The position numbers and the translations under genes are program-made. Source: Paenibacillus vietnamensis (GTDB lineage Bacteria > Bacillota > Bacilli > Paenibacillales > Paenibacillaceae). From it: a DNA stretch of 64,000 nt. Below the pieces are notes generated by a model, which did not search any database, was not told where the DNA came from, and was given only the letters and a program-made list of their open reading frames with translations. Below, one piece after another: positions 8,149-16,723 of the stretch (position 1 is its first letter; every line of letters begins with the position of its first letter). The stretch is from NCBI RefSeq assembly GCF_020169515.1, contig NZ_JAHMHW010000004.1, positions 310,001-374,000 of the forward strand. Direction: 5' to 3'.

Positions 8149-8760
8149 ATGAACACAACAATTGCAACGCCTAACCTGGTCTGGCACAAGCCCGGCCTTA
8201 CCCGTGAAGACCGCCATTCCCGCAATGGCCACAAGGGCTGCGTCCTTTGGTTTACCGGCCTGTCGGGCTCCGGCAAATCGACCCTTGCCTACGCGCTGGA
8301 GCAGGAACTGTTCGCGCGTCACGTTCAATCGTATGTGCTGGACGGCGACAATGTCCGGCATGGGCTGAACCGCGACCTGGGCTTCTCGGCGGAGGACCGA
8401 AAGGAAAACGTCAGACGGATCGGCGAAGTATCAAAGCTGTTTGCGGATGCTGGAATGATCGTATTGGCTGCCTTTATTTCGCCGAACCAGGAGGATCGCG
8501 ATATGGTTCGGAGCTATTTTGCTGACGAGGAATTTCTGGAAATTTACGTGCGCTGTTCTCTGGAGGAGTGCGAGCGGCGCGATCCGAAGGGATTGTACCG
8601 CCGGGCCCGGAAGGGCGAAATCGCCGGCTTCACCGGCATTTCCGCTCCCTACGATATCCCCCGCTCCCCGGATCTGGTTATCGACACGGAAGTGCTGAAC
8701 GTTGAGCAATCGGTCGCTAGTGTGCTGGAGGCTCTGGAGAACCGCTCTTATTTGAAATAA
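8149..8760 (+). CDS. cysC: Adenylylsulfate (APS) kinase
   Basis: This 203-residue protein covers the full CysC family. It has a P-loop GLSGSGKST near 38-46, LDGDNVRHGLNRDLGFS, FISP, and KGLYRRARKGEIAGFTGISAPYD spread over the expected positions. The enzyme phosphorylates APS to give PAPS, the sulfate donor for sulfotransferases. No sulfate adenylyltransferase or PAPS reductase is nearby, so this copy is unlikely to serve sulfate assimilation. Its place in the lasso operon, together with the upstream sulfotransferase, suggests a dedicated PAPS supply for tailoring. Confidence 0.95.
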   Translation: MNTTIATPNLVWHKPGLTREDRHSRNGHKGCVLWFTGLSGSGKSTLAYALEQELFARHVQSYVLDGDNVRHGLNRDLGFSAEDRKENVRRIGEVSKLFADAGMIVLAAFISPNQEDRDMVRSYFADEEFLEIYVRCSLEECERRDPKGLYRRARKGEIAGFTGISAPYDIPRSPDLVIDTEVLNVEQSVASVLEALENRSYLK

Positions 8761-8817
8761 TGCAGATGCGGATGCGGATGGACTTCGCATGACGCGCATA
8801 AAGAAGGAGGATTCGCG

Positions 8818-9993
8818 ATGAACAAGCACCAACCAGGCCAGCCGCTCAAGGTTGCGCTGATCGCCAGCTGCGATTACGACCCGAATGCGGGCGTTGCCGG
8901 CGCTACCGTATCTTTGGCAGCCGCCCTAAAGGAAAAAGGCGCCGTTTGCGACACCTTTTTTATGGATGACCTGAAAACCTTTACCGGAAACGTGCTGGAC
9001 GATCTGCTGTTTCCCTTGAAGGTCGCCCTGCTCAAAAGAAAATTTAGTACGTACGACGTGCTGGAAATCGCCACCGGCGACTCGTGGGTGCTGAGCCTGC
9101 TGCCCGGCAGGCCCGTCATTATCGCGAACAGCCACGGTCTGGAAAACGTCGCCCACGACAATCGTGTGATGGAGGCGCGGGAAGGCCGCCTCAAATTAAG
9201 CTGGAAATATACGTTTTACCACGGCGGCTTCCGGCTTTGGCAGGAGAAAGTTGCCTTCCGAAGAGCGGACGCGGCGCTGCTGCTGAACGGGCAGGACTTG
9301 AAATACGCGGTCAACCGTCTCGGCGTTCCGTCCTCCAAAGCCTATCAGGTCAGCAACGGCATCCGCAGCAGCTTTATGAATTTGCCGTTTGAGGAAATTG
9401 CTCCTGGAAGCAGCGAGCCGATCCGTATCGCCTGTGTCGGCAGCTATATCCCGCGGAAAGGAATCGTATATTCGGTACCGGCGCTCAATCGGCTGCTGAA
9501 GCGGACGGATCACGTATCCGTTTCGTTCATCGGCACTCGCGCCGAGGCTGACGCGGTGTTAAAGGATTTTGACGCATCGGTGCACAGCCGCATTCAGGTT
9601 ATCCCGAAATACGATCAGCCGAACCTTCCGTCCTTGCTGAAAGGCCATCAAATTTTGCTGTTCCCTTCACTCTCGGAGGGAAGCCCCTTAACTTTGCTTG
9701 AGGCGATGGCTTGCGGAACGGCACCGGTCGTCACCGACATCCCGGGCATTAACGATACCGTTACGGACGGGCTCGATGCGCTGGTCGTCCCGGCCCGAAG
9801 CAGCGAAGCGATTGAACTCGCGCTCAAGCAATTGCTCTCCGACGACAGGCTGCGCAGGAAACTGCGGCAAAATGCTTACATCACCGCTCAGCGCTACAGC
9901 TGGGACAACGTCGCGGAAGCGAGACTTTCTTTATACACGAGCCTTCTGGAAAAACGACGCGGCTCGCAGGAAGCTTTTGCCGCTTACCGTTAA
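8818..9993 (+). CDS. GT4-type glycosyltransferase
   Basis: This 391-residue protein has GT-B architecture. The N-terminal acceptor domain starts LKVALIASCDYDPNAGVAG, and the C-terminal donor domain has GSYIPRKGI and the GT4 nucleotide-sugar motif SEGSPLTLLEAMACGTAPV. AAGGAGG lies 8 bases before ATG. It is the last + strand gene and overlaps the convergent gene's stop by 4 bases. It probably glycosylates the lasso peptide or a sugar placed on it. A cell-envelope role is possible, and the acceptor cannot be read from sequence. Confidence 0.85.
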   Translation: MNKHQPGQPLKVALIASCDYDPNAGVAGATVSLAAALKEKGAVCDTFFMDDLKTFTGNVLDDLLFPLKVALLKRKFSTYDVLEIATGDSWVLSLLPGRPVIIANSHGLENVAHDNRVMEAREGRLKLSWKYTFYHGGFRLWQEKVAFRRADAALLLNGQDLKYAVNRLGVPSSKAYQVSNGIRSSFMNLPFEEIAPGSSEPIRIACVGSYIPRKGIVYSVPALNRLLKRTDHVSVSFIGTRAEADAVLKDFDASVHSRIQVIPKYDQPNLPSLLKGHQILLFPSLSEGSPLTLLEAMACGTAPVVTDIPGINDTVTDGLDALVVPARSSEAIELALKQLLSDDRLRRKLRQNAYITAQRYSWDNVAEARLSLYTSLLEKRRGSQEAFAAYR

Positions 9994-11564
9994 ACCCTGT
10001 TATAGCCAAAGCCGTATGCCGTAACCGAAACGCCGGTTGCGGCTGCGGTTGTTTTGGCGTATACGCACAGTCGAACTACATTTTGGTCTCCTCGGCTCAA
10101 AGCGGCAAAATCTTCGTCACCCAGCCAAATCGTCCCGGCTGCCGTCATTTTTTTCTCGAGCGTCATTTCCACGTTATCCGACCATATGAAGCCTACCTTC
10201 ACCGTAACGGTTTCCGAAGCAGCGAAGCTGCCCTCCGCCATGATCTGAAATCTTTCCGCGTCGATAATATTGAAGTTTGTATAGGGCCTCATAACGGAAA
10301 CGGCCCCGTAGCTGCCTCCCGTTCCGATGACAGGGCTGGCTTGACTTTTATAATAGACCGGCTTGCGGGTATTGATCAGTGTCCAGCTCGCTCCCCAATC
10401 CGGCGAAATTTCCAGCTCCTTTGTCGTTTGATTTCGGCGGATCAGCACATCGTCGAGCAGCTGCTTGCTGTACCCCTGATCGCGGAATATAGCCTGGCCG
10501 TTCGGAATGCGGGATTGCACCAGCAGGCTCCCGCCGTCCTGAGTGGTCCCGCCGCCGATCGCAGCGCGGTAACGGCAGCCGAATTCGTGAATGGAGAAGC
10601 CGGATTGATGCGATTCGATCTCGATCAGACGATCGCCGGAAAACTTGCCTATTACCGGCACGCGGATAAGGGAGACGGTGGAAGGACCGGCATTTTCCAT
10701 TTTCAAAACGCCGATTCCCGGACGGGTCTGGTCATACGAGTTTATGCCGAGGCCTCTTAAGCTAATGTCTACCGGAGAGAAGGTTCGAATGACCCAGGCT
10801 TCCTGAAAGCCCTCAATATCCACCCCTTCGATCGTGACGTTCGCGACTCCTCCCAATTCACCTGTCACATAATCCTTGCCGATAATAACTACGCCACGTT
10901 CGTCCACGGGAATGCCGGTAGACGCTGCGGTTCTCTGCGTATTCCCGAATTGCCCTCCCCAAAACTGAAAGCCTCCGCAAAATCCGCTAATATGAACAGC
11001 CGCTTTCTCGCCGCCTACCCAAACGTTGTAAAACTGGATATCGTTGCCGGATTGCAGCCCTGTCCGCAAATTGATGCCTACGTTCAGGCCGGTCCATACG
11101 GCGCGGATGTTATGGAATGAGGAGCCGAAGCAGTTGTTGACCAAATCGTAGCCGATATCGAAATTGGTTACGTTCGTATTTTCCACTCTGAACTGCCTTA
11201 TCCCGTTCAGCTTGATACCCGCGCTATTCGTATTCGGCTTGGGGGCTGGACCGATAACCGCAAAATCCTTTGCCCAGCCTGAAGGCTTGGAGCCGCTTCC
11301 CGACTGTGGCGTGTTGGTGCTCAGCCCGAAGACAATGCCGTCCGCGTTCGAATAGGTCGGCTTGAATACCGTCGGCGTCCCGTCGCCAAACATTCTGAAA
11401 TCGTTGGCACCCGCGACGAGCGTCGCGGAATGCTTGTAACTCCCTTTCGGGACGTACAGCACCTTCCCCGATCTGCCCGCCTCGTTCATTGCGGCCTGCA
11501 AGCTTTGCGTATCGTCTGCGATGCCGTCGCCTTTTGCCCCGAAGTCCGTTTTAGCGTTAATCAT
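9990..11564 (-). CDS. Pectate-lyase-like beta-helix protein, paralogue 1
   Basis: The protein opens MINAKTDFGAKGDGIADDTQSLQAAMNEA, the N-terminal signature of the pectate_lyase_3 superfamily, followed by many short repeats typical of a right-handed parallel beta-helix. About 524 residues result from the ATG at 11564, which has AGGGGG 9 bases upstream; longer forms from 11582 or 11636 would overlap the preceding gene. No signal peptide is visible. The C-terminal ~130 residues form an extra domain absent from the neighbouring paralogue. Candidate roles are polysaccharide binding or cleavage; the substrate is unknown. It lies 20 bases downstream of paralogue 2 in the same operon. Confidence 0.8.
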   Translation of the reverse strand: MINAKTDFGAKGDGIADDTQSLQAAMNEAGRSGKVLYVPKGSYKHSATLVAGANDFRMFGDGTPTVFKPTYSNADGIVFGLSTNTPQSGSGSKPSGWAKDFAVIGPAPKPNTNSAGIKLNGIRQFRVENTNVTNFDIGYDLVNNCFGSSFHNIRAVWTGLNVGINLRTGLQSGNDIQFYNVWVGGEKAAVHISGFCGGFQFWGGQFGNTQRTAASTGIPVDERGVVIIGKDYVTGELGGVANVTIEGVDIEGFQEAWVIRTFSPVDISLRGLGINSYDQTRPGIGVLKMENAGPSTVSLIRVPVIGKFSGDRLIEIESHQSGFSIHEFGCRYRAAIGGGTTQDGGSLLVQSRIPNGQAIFRDQGYSKQLLDDVLIRRNQTTKELEISPDWGASWTLINTRKPVYYKSQASPVIGTGGSYGAVSVMRPYTNFNIIDAERFQIMAEGSFAASETVTVKVGFIWSDNVEMTLEKKMTAAGTIWLGDEDFAALSRGDQNVVRLCVYAKTTAAATGVSVTAYGFGYNRV

Positions 11565-11583
11565 GATGTCATTCCCCCTCATG

Positions 11584-12921
11584 TCATTTGGTTGCAATTT
11601 CCTTCCAGGTTTTCCCCCAATCCGCGGATAGTTCAAGTCTCCCCCCTCTCGGCCGAAGCATCACGTTATCGAGCAGCAGCTTGCTGGTTCCGTCGTCCCG
11701 GTACATCGCCTGTCCTTGCTGAATACGCGACTGCACGAGCATGCTGCCGCCGTTTTGCATCTTGCCGCCTAATGTGACGGCGTACTTGCACTCGATTTCG
11801 TTAATACAGAAGCCGGACTGCTGCCCGTTTACTTCGATCAGGCGGCTTCCGGCATACTTCCCTTTAACCGGCACGCGGAGCATGGAAATATTCGATGCGC
11901 CGGCATTGTCCATTTTCAGAAAGCCGCGCGGAAAATTTTTGGTGTCGTTCGCGTATACGCCCAGTCCTCTCAAGCTCAAGTCCACCTCATAAAATGCACG
12001 AAAAGCCCAGCCGTACTTAAAGTTTTCGATATCTACCCCTTCCACGGTGACGTTCGCAACGCCGCCCAGCTTGTTGGTGTGATAATCCTTCCCCAAAATG
12101 ACGACGCCCCGCTGGTCGTCCGGCACCTTCGAGTTTGCCGCTTTTTCCGCGTTGCCGAACTGCCCTCCCCAGAACTGATAGCCCCCGCCGTCCCCGCTAA
12201 TATGAACGGCCGCTATTTCGCCGCCTAACCAAGCGTTGTAAAACTGGATATCGTTGCCGGATTGCAGCCCCGTCCGCAAATTGACGCCGACGTTCAAGCC
12301 GGCCCATAATGCGCGGATGTTGTGGAAGGAGGAGCCGAAGCAGTTGTTGATCAAATCGTAGCCGATATCGAAATTGGAAACATACGTATTTTCCACCCGG
12401 AACTGTCTCATTCCGTTCAGCTTGATGCCTGTGCTTTTCGTATTCGGCTTGGGGGCTGGACCGATAACTGCGAAATCCTTCGCCCAGCCGGAAGGCTTGG
12501 AGCCGCTGCCGCGCATCGATGTGTTCGACCGGTTTCCGATGACGATGGCGTCCGCGTTCGAATAGGTCGGCTTGAATACCGTCTGCGTCCCGTCGCCGAA
12601 CATTCTGAAATCGTTGCCATCCGCGAACAGCGGGGAGGTATGCTTATAGGTTCCCTTCGGGACGTACAGCATTAAGCCCGACTGTGCAGCTTCATTAAAG
12701 GCCGCCTGCAGCTTGGCCGTATCGTCAAAAAGACCGTTCCCCGAAACGCCGAAATCCTCTTTGGCGTGAATGAAACCTCTGCTGTCTTTGTCCGGCTTGG
12801 CCGGCTGGCTTGTCTCATTTGCTTTTTCGGCGAGGTCGTCAACCATATTGCCTACGAAATACCCGATGCCCGCCGCCCCCAGCATCTTCATAAAATCCTT
12901 GCGCGTAATCCATTTTGCCAT
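11584..12921 (-). CDS. Pectate-lyase-like beta-helix protein, paralogue 2, with N-terminal anchor
   Basis: The ATG at 12921 has GGAG 8 bases upstream, giving 445 residues. The N-terminus (WITRKDFMKMLGAAGIGYFVG) resembles a Tat-type or anchor segment, although it has Arg-Lys rather than twin Arg. Then comes DFGVSGNGLFDDTAKLQAAFNEA, the pectate_lyase_3 entry, and a beta-helix. It shares long stretches with the downstream paralogue at protein and DNA level, so the pair arose by tandem duplication. Probably exported or surface-attached, while its partner lacks a signal. Promoter DNA for both must lie in the AT-rich gap after 12921. Confidence 0.8.
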   Translation of the reverse strand: MAKWITRKDFMKMLGAAGIGYFVGNMVDDLAEKANETSQPAKPDKDSRGFIHAKEDFGVSGNGLFDDTAKLQAAFNEAAQSGLMLYVPKGTYKHTSPLFADGNDFRMFGDGTQTVFKPTYSNADAIVIGNRSNTSMRGSGSKPSGWAKDFAVIGPAPKPNTKSTGIKLNGMRQFRVENTYVSNFDIGYDLINNCFGSSFHNIRALWAGLNVGVNLRTGLQSGNDIQFYNAWLGGEIAAVHISGDGGGYQFWGGQFGNAEKAANSKVPDDQRGVVILGKDYHTNKLGGVANVTVEGVDIENFKYGWAFRAFYEVDLSLRGLGVYANDTKNFPRGFLKMDNAGASNISMLRVPVKGKYAGSRLIEVNGQQSGFCINEIECKYAVTLGGKMQNGGSMLVQSRIQQGQAMYRDDGTSKLLLDNVMLRPRGGRLELSADWGKTWKEIATK

Positions 12922-13188
12922 CACAATCACTCCATATTAGTCGATTGGACGTTTATGTAATTGCATGATGTGTTGTATCTTTTGTCCATAACAATAGATT
13001 ACCAAAATTAATATTCAAATTGAATAAATCTTATAAATATTATATAGATTTCATTATTAATTTTTATTAGCATATATTCAAAAGGCAATCAGTTTGTTTT
13101 TTGAAAAATAGCAAAACAGCAATCATTTCATGAGTCCGATTATTCATTTAGCATATGGGAGTCGTTCATCTGTTGGCACGGCTGACGA
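12922..13188. other. AT-rich intergenic gap
   Basis: This stretch separates the start of the beta-helix operon (- strand) from the terminator of the sugar operon. It is much richer in A and T than its surroundings, notably 12960-13130, and presumably holds the promoter of the beta-helix genes. I see no convincing gene, tRNA or repeat in it. Confidence 0.6.
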
Positions 13189-13227
13189 CAAAAAAGCGGA
13201 CCCCGGCACTTCATGCCGTTTGTCCGC
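13189..13227 (-). terminator. Rho-independent terminator of the sugar operon
   Basis: On the - strand GCGGAC (13227-13222) pairs with GTCCGC (13201-13196), with an inner GGCA/TGCC pair, followed by a run of six or more T. It lies 67 bases after the kinase stop and closes the long - strand operon. Confidence 0.85.
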
Positions 13228-13293
13228 CTTCATTCACGTCCGTTTGCGGCTTTCGTAAAGGACGCATCCGCAGCTTCAAGATGTCATCCGCCC

Positions 13294-14694
13294 CTACGCC
13301 AGACCGCCTTCCTTCACCCTTAGGAAAAAATCGGTTCCGCCAACCTGCCCGCCCTTCAGCACCAGCTCCAGCCCCTCCAGCTTCGGCTCATGCGAGAACG
13401 CCCGGCATATAGGAGCGCCCGGAGCAAGCGCAGCCATGCACTCCATGCCGTAGATGCCAAGCCCGCGCGTCACATAACCCGAGGTGTCGCCGCCGGCGAC
13501 GAGCAGGCGCGTCACGCCCGTCTCCAGCACCAGCGAGCGGGCCAGAGAGCCAAGGATGCCGCCGAGCAGCCTGCTGCTGTCTCCCGCGCTGTAGCCGCCG
13601 GCGGCAAGCGCCGCCCGAAACTCCGCGATGCCCGGATCGTCCGGCCCTTCGGCTGAATACAAGAGCACGCTTCTTCCCTCGTTCAGCAGGCCGGCCGCCT
13701 CCGCCAGAATGGCGTCCCGGGCCGACGCAGCCGTCTCGGGTGAGAGCAGCTCCGCAGCGGGTACGCGGATGCCGGCGAAACCCGCCGCCAAAGCGGTGCG
13801 GATCTGCTCCCGCGTGACGGGGGAGCAGCTGCCGGATACCGCCAGCAGCCGCTCTGCCGGAGCGATAGCCGCCTCTCCGTAAGCCTCCTCGCGCTGCAGC
13901 CTGCCTTCCTCGCGCCAGCAGGCGCCGAGCGCATATTCGATGCCGGAGGAGCCGACTGCGAACAGCGTGCTTCCGCGGCGCATAGCCTCCTCCCAAATCA
14001 GCCGGCCAGCCGCCCCGAGTCTCTCCTCGTCCAGCACGTCGAACAACACGAGGCCGGGCTCCTCTTGCGAAAGCAGCCTCTGCAGCCGGGATGACACCTC
14101 AGCCGGCGAACCGTTCAGCGCCAAAATGTCCATCAGCGACGTACGCAGTCCGCTCTGCTCCGCCAGTACGCGCCGCAAATCCGCTTCTATCATCGGGGTA
14201 ACCGGATGGCGGGACATCGTCGGATGGCGGTCAAGCCGATGCACCGCTCCGTCCGCAGCAGCAGCAAAATGGTTGCCGAATAAGGTGTATCTGCCCAAAT
14301 AAGGGACGCCGGCCAGCACCGGCACATAAGCGCTTCCGAACACCGAACGGCCGATCTCGGCCGCCTTTCCGATATTTCCCGTGTCCGGCGAAGAATCGAA
14401 TGTCGAGCAAACCTTGTAATGGACGACTGCGGCGTCCGCCTGCTTCAGCGCTTCGAATAGAGGGCGCAGCTCCCTTTCAGCCTCATCCGGCGCCAGCGAG
14501 CGCCCGATTCCGGCGATGCCGAAAGCCTCCAAGCCGCGGAATTTTCCGTTCAGCAGCTCCTCGTCCGGCGGTTCGAGAAACAAGGCCGCCTTTATGCCCA
14601 TGCCGGACAAAGCCTCCAACACATCGGTAGAGCCGGTGAAATCGTCGCCGTAATAGCAGAGCAGCCTGGAAAAGCTTTTTCCGTTTGCCGTCAT
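13294..14694 (-). CDS. Four-carbon acid sugar kinase family protein (DUF1537; OiaK-like candidate)
   Basis: This 466-residue protein starts with YYGDDFTGSTDVLEAL, the hallmark of the DUF1537 acid-sugar kinases. Its C-terminal nucleotide-binding half contains LLVAGGDTSGYVTRGLGI. Family members phosphorylate C4 acids or, next to RuBisCO-like proteins, 3-oxo-isoapionate (OiaK). It begins 5 bases after the RLP stop and is the last gene of the operon. I favour an OiaK-like role from context. Four-carbon threonate/erythronate kinase is the alternative, but its usual partners (PdxA2, OtnC) are absent. Confidence 0.85.
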   Translation of the reverse strand: MTANGKSFSRLLCYYGDDFTGSTDVLEALSGMGIKAALFLEPPDEELLNGKFRGLEAFGIAGIGRSLAPDEAERELRPLFEALKQADAAVVHYKVCSTFDSSPDTGNIGKAAEIGRSVFGSAYVPVLAGVPYLGRYTLFGNHFAAAADGAVHRLDRHPTMSRHPVTPMIEADLRRVLAEQSGLRTSLMDILALNGSPAEVSSRLQRLLSQEEPGLVLFDVLDEERLGAAGRLIWEEAMRRGSTLFAVGSSGIEYALGACWREEGRLQREEAYGEAAIAPAERLLAVSGSCSPVTREQIRTALAAGFAGIRVPAAELLSPETAASARDAILAEAAGLLNEGRSVLLYSAEGPDDPGIAEFRAALAAGGYSAGDSSRLLGGILGSLARSLVLETGVTRLLVAGGDTSGYVTRGLGIYGMECMAALAPGAPICRAFSHEPKLEGLELVLKGGQVGGTDFFLRVKEGGLA

Positions 14695-14699
14695 CGTGC

Positions 14700-15959
14700 T
14701 CAGCCCTTTCCGTATTTCTCGATGGCGCGGCGCAGCTCGGCGCGCTCCTTGGCATACTCCTCCAGCTCAACGCCCTTGACGGCCGCCTCCCAGCCCTGCT
14801 TCATGCTTTCGAAGCCGGCCGCGGCTCCTTCCGGGTGAGCCAGGATGCCGCCGCCCGCCAAATGCATGACGTCGACCGTGCCTGCCGCCTCATACGTGGC
14901 GTGGGCCATCCCCGCCCACTGCGCGGAGGACACGACCGGCATCGCCGCGTACCCGTCGTACATCGGCGTTATGCACGCCTTGATGGAACGGGTAACGGAT
15001 TCGTTGCTCTCGTAAAACTTGCTGTTCAGTCCGTTCACATGCAGCTGATCGGCCCCTGCCAGCCTGCACAGCTTCTGATAAGCCGTAAATTCGAAGCCGA
15101 GCAGCGGGCATCTCGTCATCATGCCCCACTGGTTGCGGTGGGTGTGGATCGGGACCTCGCTGAAGCGGTTCACATAAGCAAGGCCCGCCAGTCCTACGCT
15201 CATGACGCTGACCATGACGCAGTTGCCGCCCGCCTTGACGACCAGCTCATGGTTACGCTCGAGCTCATCGATATCGCCCGTTATATTGAATGCATACATG
15301 ATCTTTTTGCCTGTCTTGTCAGCCGCCCGGTCGATCGCCTCCATGACCGCCTTCACGCGCTGCTCCAGCGGAGCATACGGCGCGTTTGCGTTCAGCTCGT
15401 CGTCCTTCATAAAGTCCAGGCCGGCCGCAGACATTTCCTCGATCATCCGCTGCAGCTCCTCCATGCCAAGGCCGATGCTCGGCTTGACGATCGTCCCCAT
15501 AACGGGACGGCCGTATACGCCGGTCAGCCTGCGCGTCCCTTCGATGCCGAACTTCGGACCGGGATAACGCTCTGCGAACGCGGCAGGCAGCTCCAAATCG
15601 ACGAGACGCAGACCCGAAAGCTCCTGCAGCTCGAACAGATTGCCGGCAACCGCGGACATCAGGTTAGGAATGGACGGACCGAAGTTATGAAGCGGAAAAG
15701 AAATCGAGATTAGCCCGCGGCGGTATTTCCCGTCATGTCCGGCCGGCGTTTTGCTGCCCGGAAGGGAAGCCGCCCCGCTTTCCTCCAGCGGGACGATTCG
15801 TTCGATTTTGGCGCCGTGACGCTCCTTCAGGCTGTCCGTTTCTCCGGGTACCGCGGTGAACGTGCCGGTCGACTGCTCGCCCGCTATAACCTCGGCCGCA
15901 CGCTCCAGGGAATACGGCGTTTCGACCAGGTAGACGGCAGTCACTCTCTCCTTATTCAT
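14700..15959 (-). CDS. RuBisCO-like protein (form IV; OiaX-like candidate)
   Basis: This 419-residue RuBisCO large-subunit homologue keeps several active-site motifs: GTIVKPSIGL, the carbamylation-type loop GLDFMKDDELN, HTHRNQWG and GGGILAHPEG. Loop 6 differs (NGLNSKFYE), as does the SSAQW segment, so CO2 fixation is not expected. In D-apionate catabolism a RuBisCO-like protein (OiaX) decarboxylates 3-oxo-isoapionate 4-phosphate after a DUF1537 kinase acts. That pairing is reproduced here with 5 bases between the genes. The methionine-salvage enolase (MtnW) is less likely because no mtn genes adjoin it. Confidence 0.88.
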   Translation of the reverse strand: MNKERVTAVYLVETPYSLERAAEVIAGEQSTGTFTAVPGETDSLKERHGAKIERIVPLEESGAASLPGSKTPAGHDGKYRRGLISISFPLHNFGPSIPNLMSAVAGNLFELQELSGLRLVDLELPAAFAERYPGPKFGIEGTRRLTGVYGRPVMGTIVKPSIGLGMEELQRMIEEMSAAGLDFMKDDELNANAPYAPLEQRVKAVMEAIDRAADKTGKKIMYAFNITGDIDELERNHELVVKAGGNCVMVSVMSVGLAGLAYVNRFSEVPIHTHRNQWGMMTRCPLLGFEFTAYQKLCRLAGADQLHVNGLNSKFYESNESVTRSIKACITPMYDGYAAMPVVSSAQWAGMAHATYEAAGTVDVMHLAGGGILAHPEGAAAGFESMKQGWEAAVKGVELEEYAKERAELRRAIEKYGKG

Positions 15960-15973
15960 TGAAAATCCGCCCC

Positions 15974-16654
15974 CTAACCGCTGCGCCGCTTGGCTTCAAG
16001 CTGCTCCAGCACGGATTTCACCTGCAGCACGCCCAGGCGAGGACTCGACAATACCGGCTTGCCGATCGAATCCCTCAACGACGCTTCCATCCGAGCCATC
16101 GAGCCTTGTGCCAGCACCAGCACCTCAGCTTGCTGAGCGACCCGCTTTGCCGTCTCCATCAGAAGCCGGTCATGCTTTGCCGGATCGCCGGACACCAGCG
16201 CGTCGAACGCGCCTGCAGCCAGTCCCGGAATAAGCGTTATTTCCTTCCCGGCTTCCTCGGCCGATCGCTGGATCAGCCGCATCGTCGGCTCCAGCGTCGA
16301 CGGCAGCGTAGCCAGCACGGCGATTTTCCCGTACTGCTCCGCTGCAAGCGACGCCATCGATTCGTCGATTTTGACGATCGGCGTTTTCATCCAGCCGCGT
16401 GCTTCATCCGCCACCTCGCCGACGGAGGAGCAGGTGTTCAAGATGACATCCGCCCCGATTTCCTCGCCGTTGACATAATACTGAGTCAGCCTTTTCGCGA
16501 CGCCCGCCGGAATATGGCCGGCCTTGACCACATCCCCGATCAGGCTGTCGTCGATAATGTTCACAAGCCTGCAATCCGGCAAAATTTCCTTAAACACCGC
16601 CTTAAGCGGATCGGCAAGCCCTTGTCCCGTATAAACCGCCACTACCGTCTTCAT
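15974..16654 (-). CDS. Asp/Glu/hydantoin racemase superfamily protein with one catalytic Cys
   Basis: ATG 16654 follows AAGGGGGAAAACGGA and gives 226 residues. The first half has LNTCSSVGE with Cys75 in the usual position of the first catalytic Cys. The matching site in the second half reads LVLAQGSMARM (180-188), where racemases have a second Cys. A one-Cys site recalls arylmalonate decarboxylase or isomerase-like members rather than a two-base racemase. Its place between the RLP and glycosidase genes suggests a step in sugar-acid breakdown, perhaps isomerisation or decarboxylation. The exact reaction is unknown. Confidence 0.8.
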   Translation of the reverse strand: MKTVVAVYTGQGLADPLKAVFKEILPDCRLVNIIDDSLIGDVVKAGHIPAGVAKRLTQYYVNGEEIGADVILNTCSSVGEVADEARGWMKTPIVKIDESMASLAAEQYGKIAVLATLPSTLEPTMRLIQRSAEEAGKEITLIPGLAAGAFDALVSGDPAKHDRLLMETAKRVAQQAEVLVLAQGSMARMEASLRDSIGKPVLSSPRLGVLQVKSVLEQLEAKRRSG

Positions 16655-16723
16655 TCCGTTTTCCCCCTTAACTATTTCCGGCATTGCCGGGCTCCTAGGC
16701 CCGGCTTTCATCCTATCCGTCCG

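Noticed and set aside
11565..11636. Longer start for beta-helix paralogue 1
   Set aside because: It would overlap the upstream paralogue's coding end, and ATG 11564 has AGGGGG in good position.
14700..15959. Genuine CO2-fixing RuBisCO
   Set aside because: Loop 6 and the SSAQW region differ, no phosphoribulokinase is nearby, and the context is sugar-acid catabolism.
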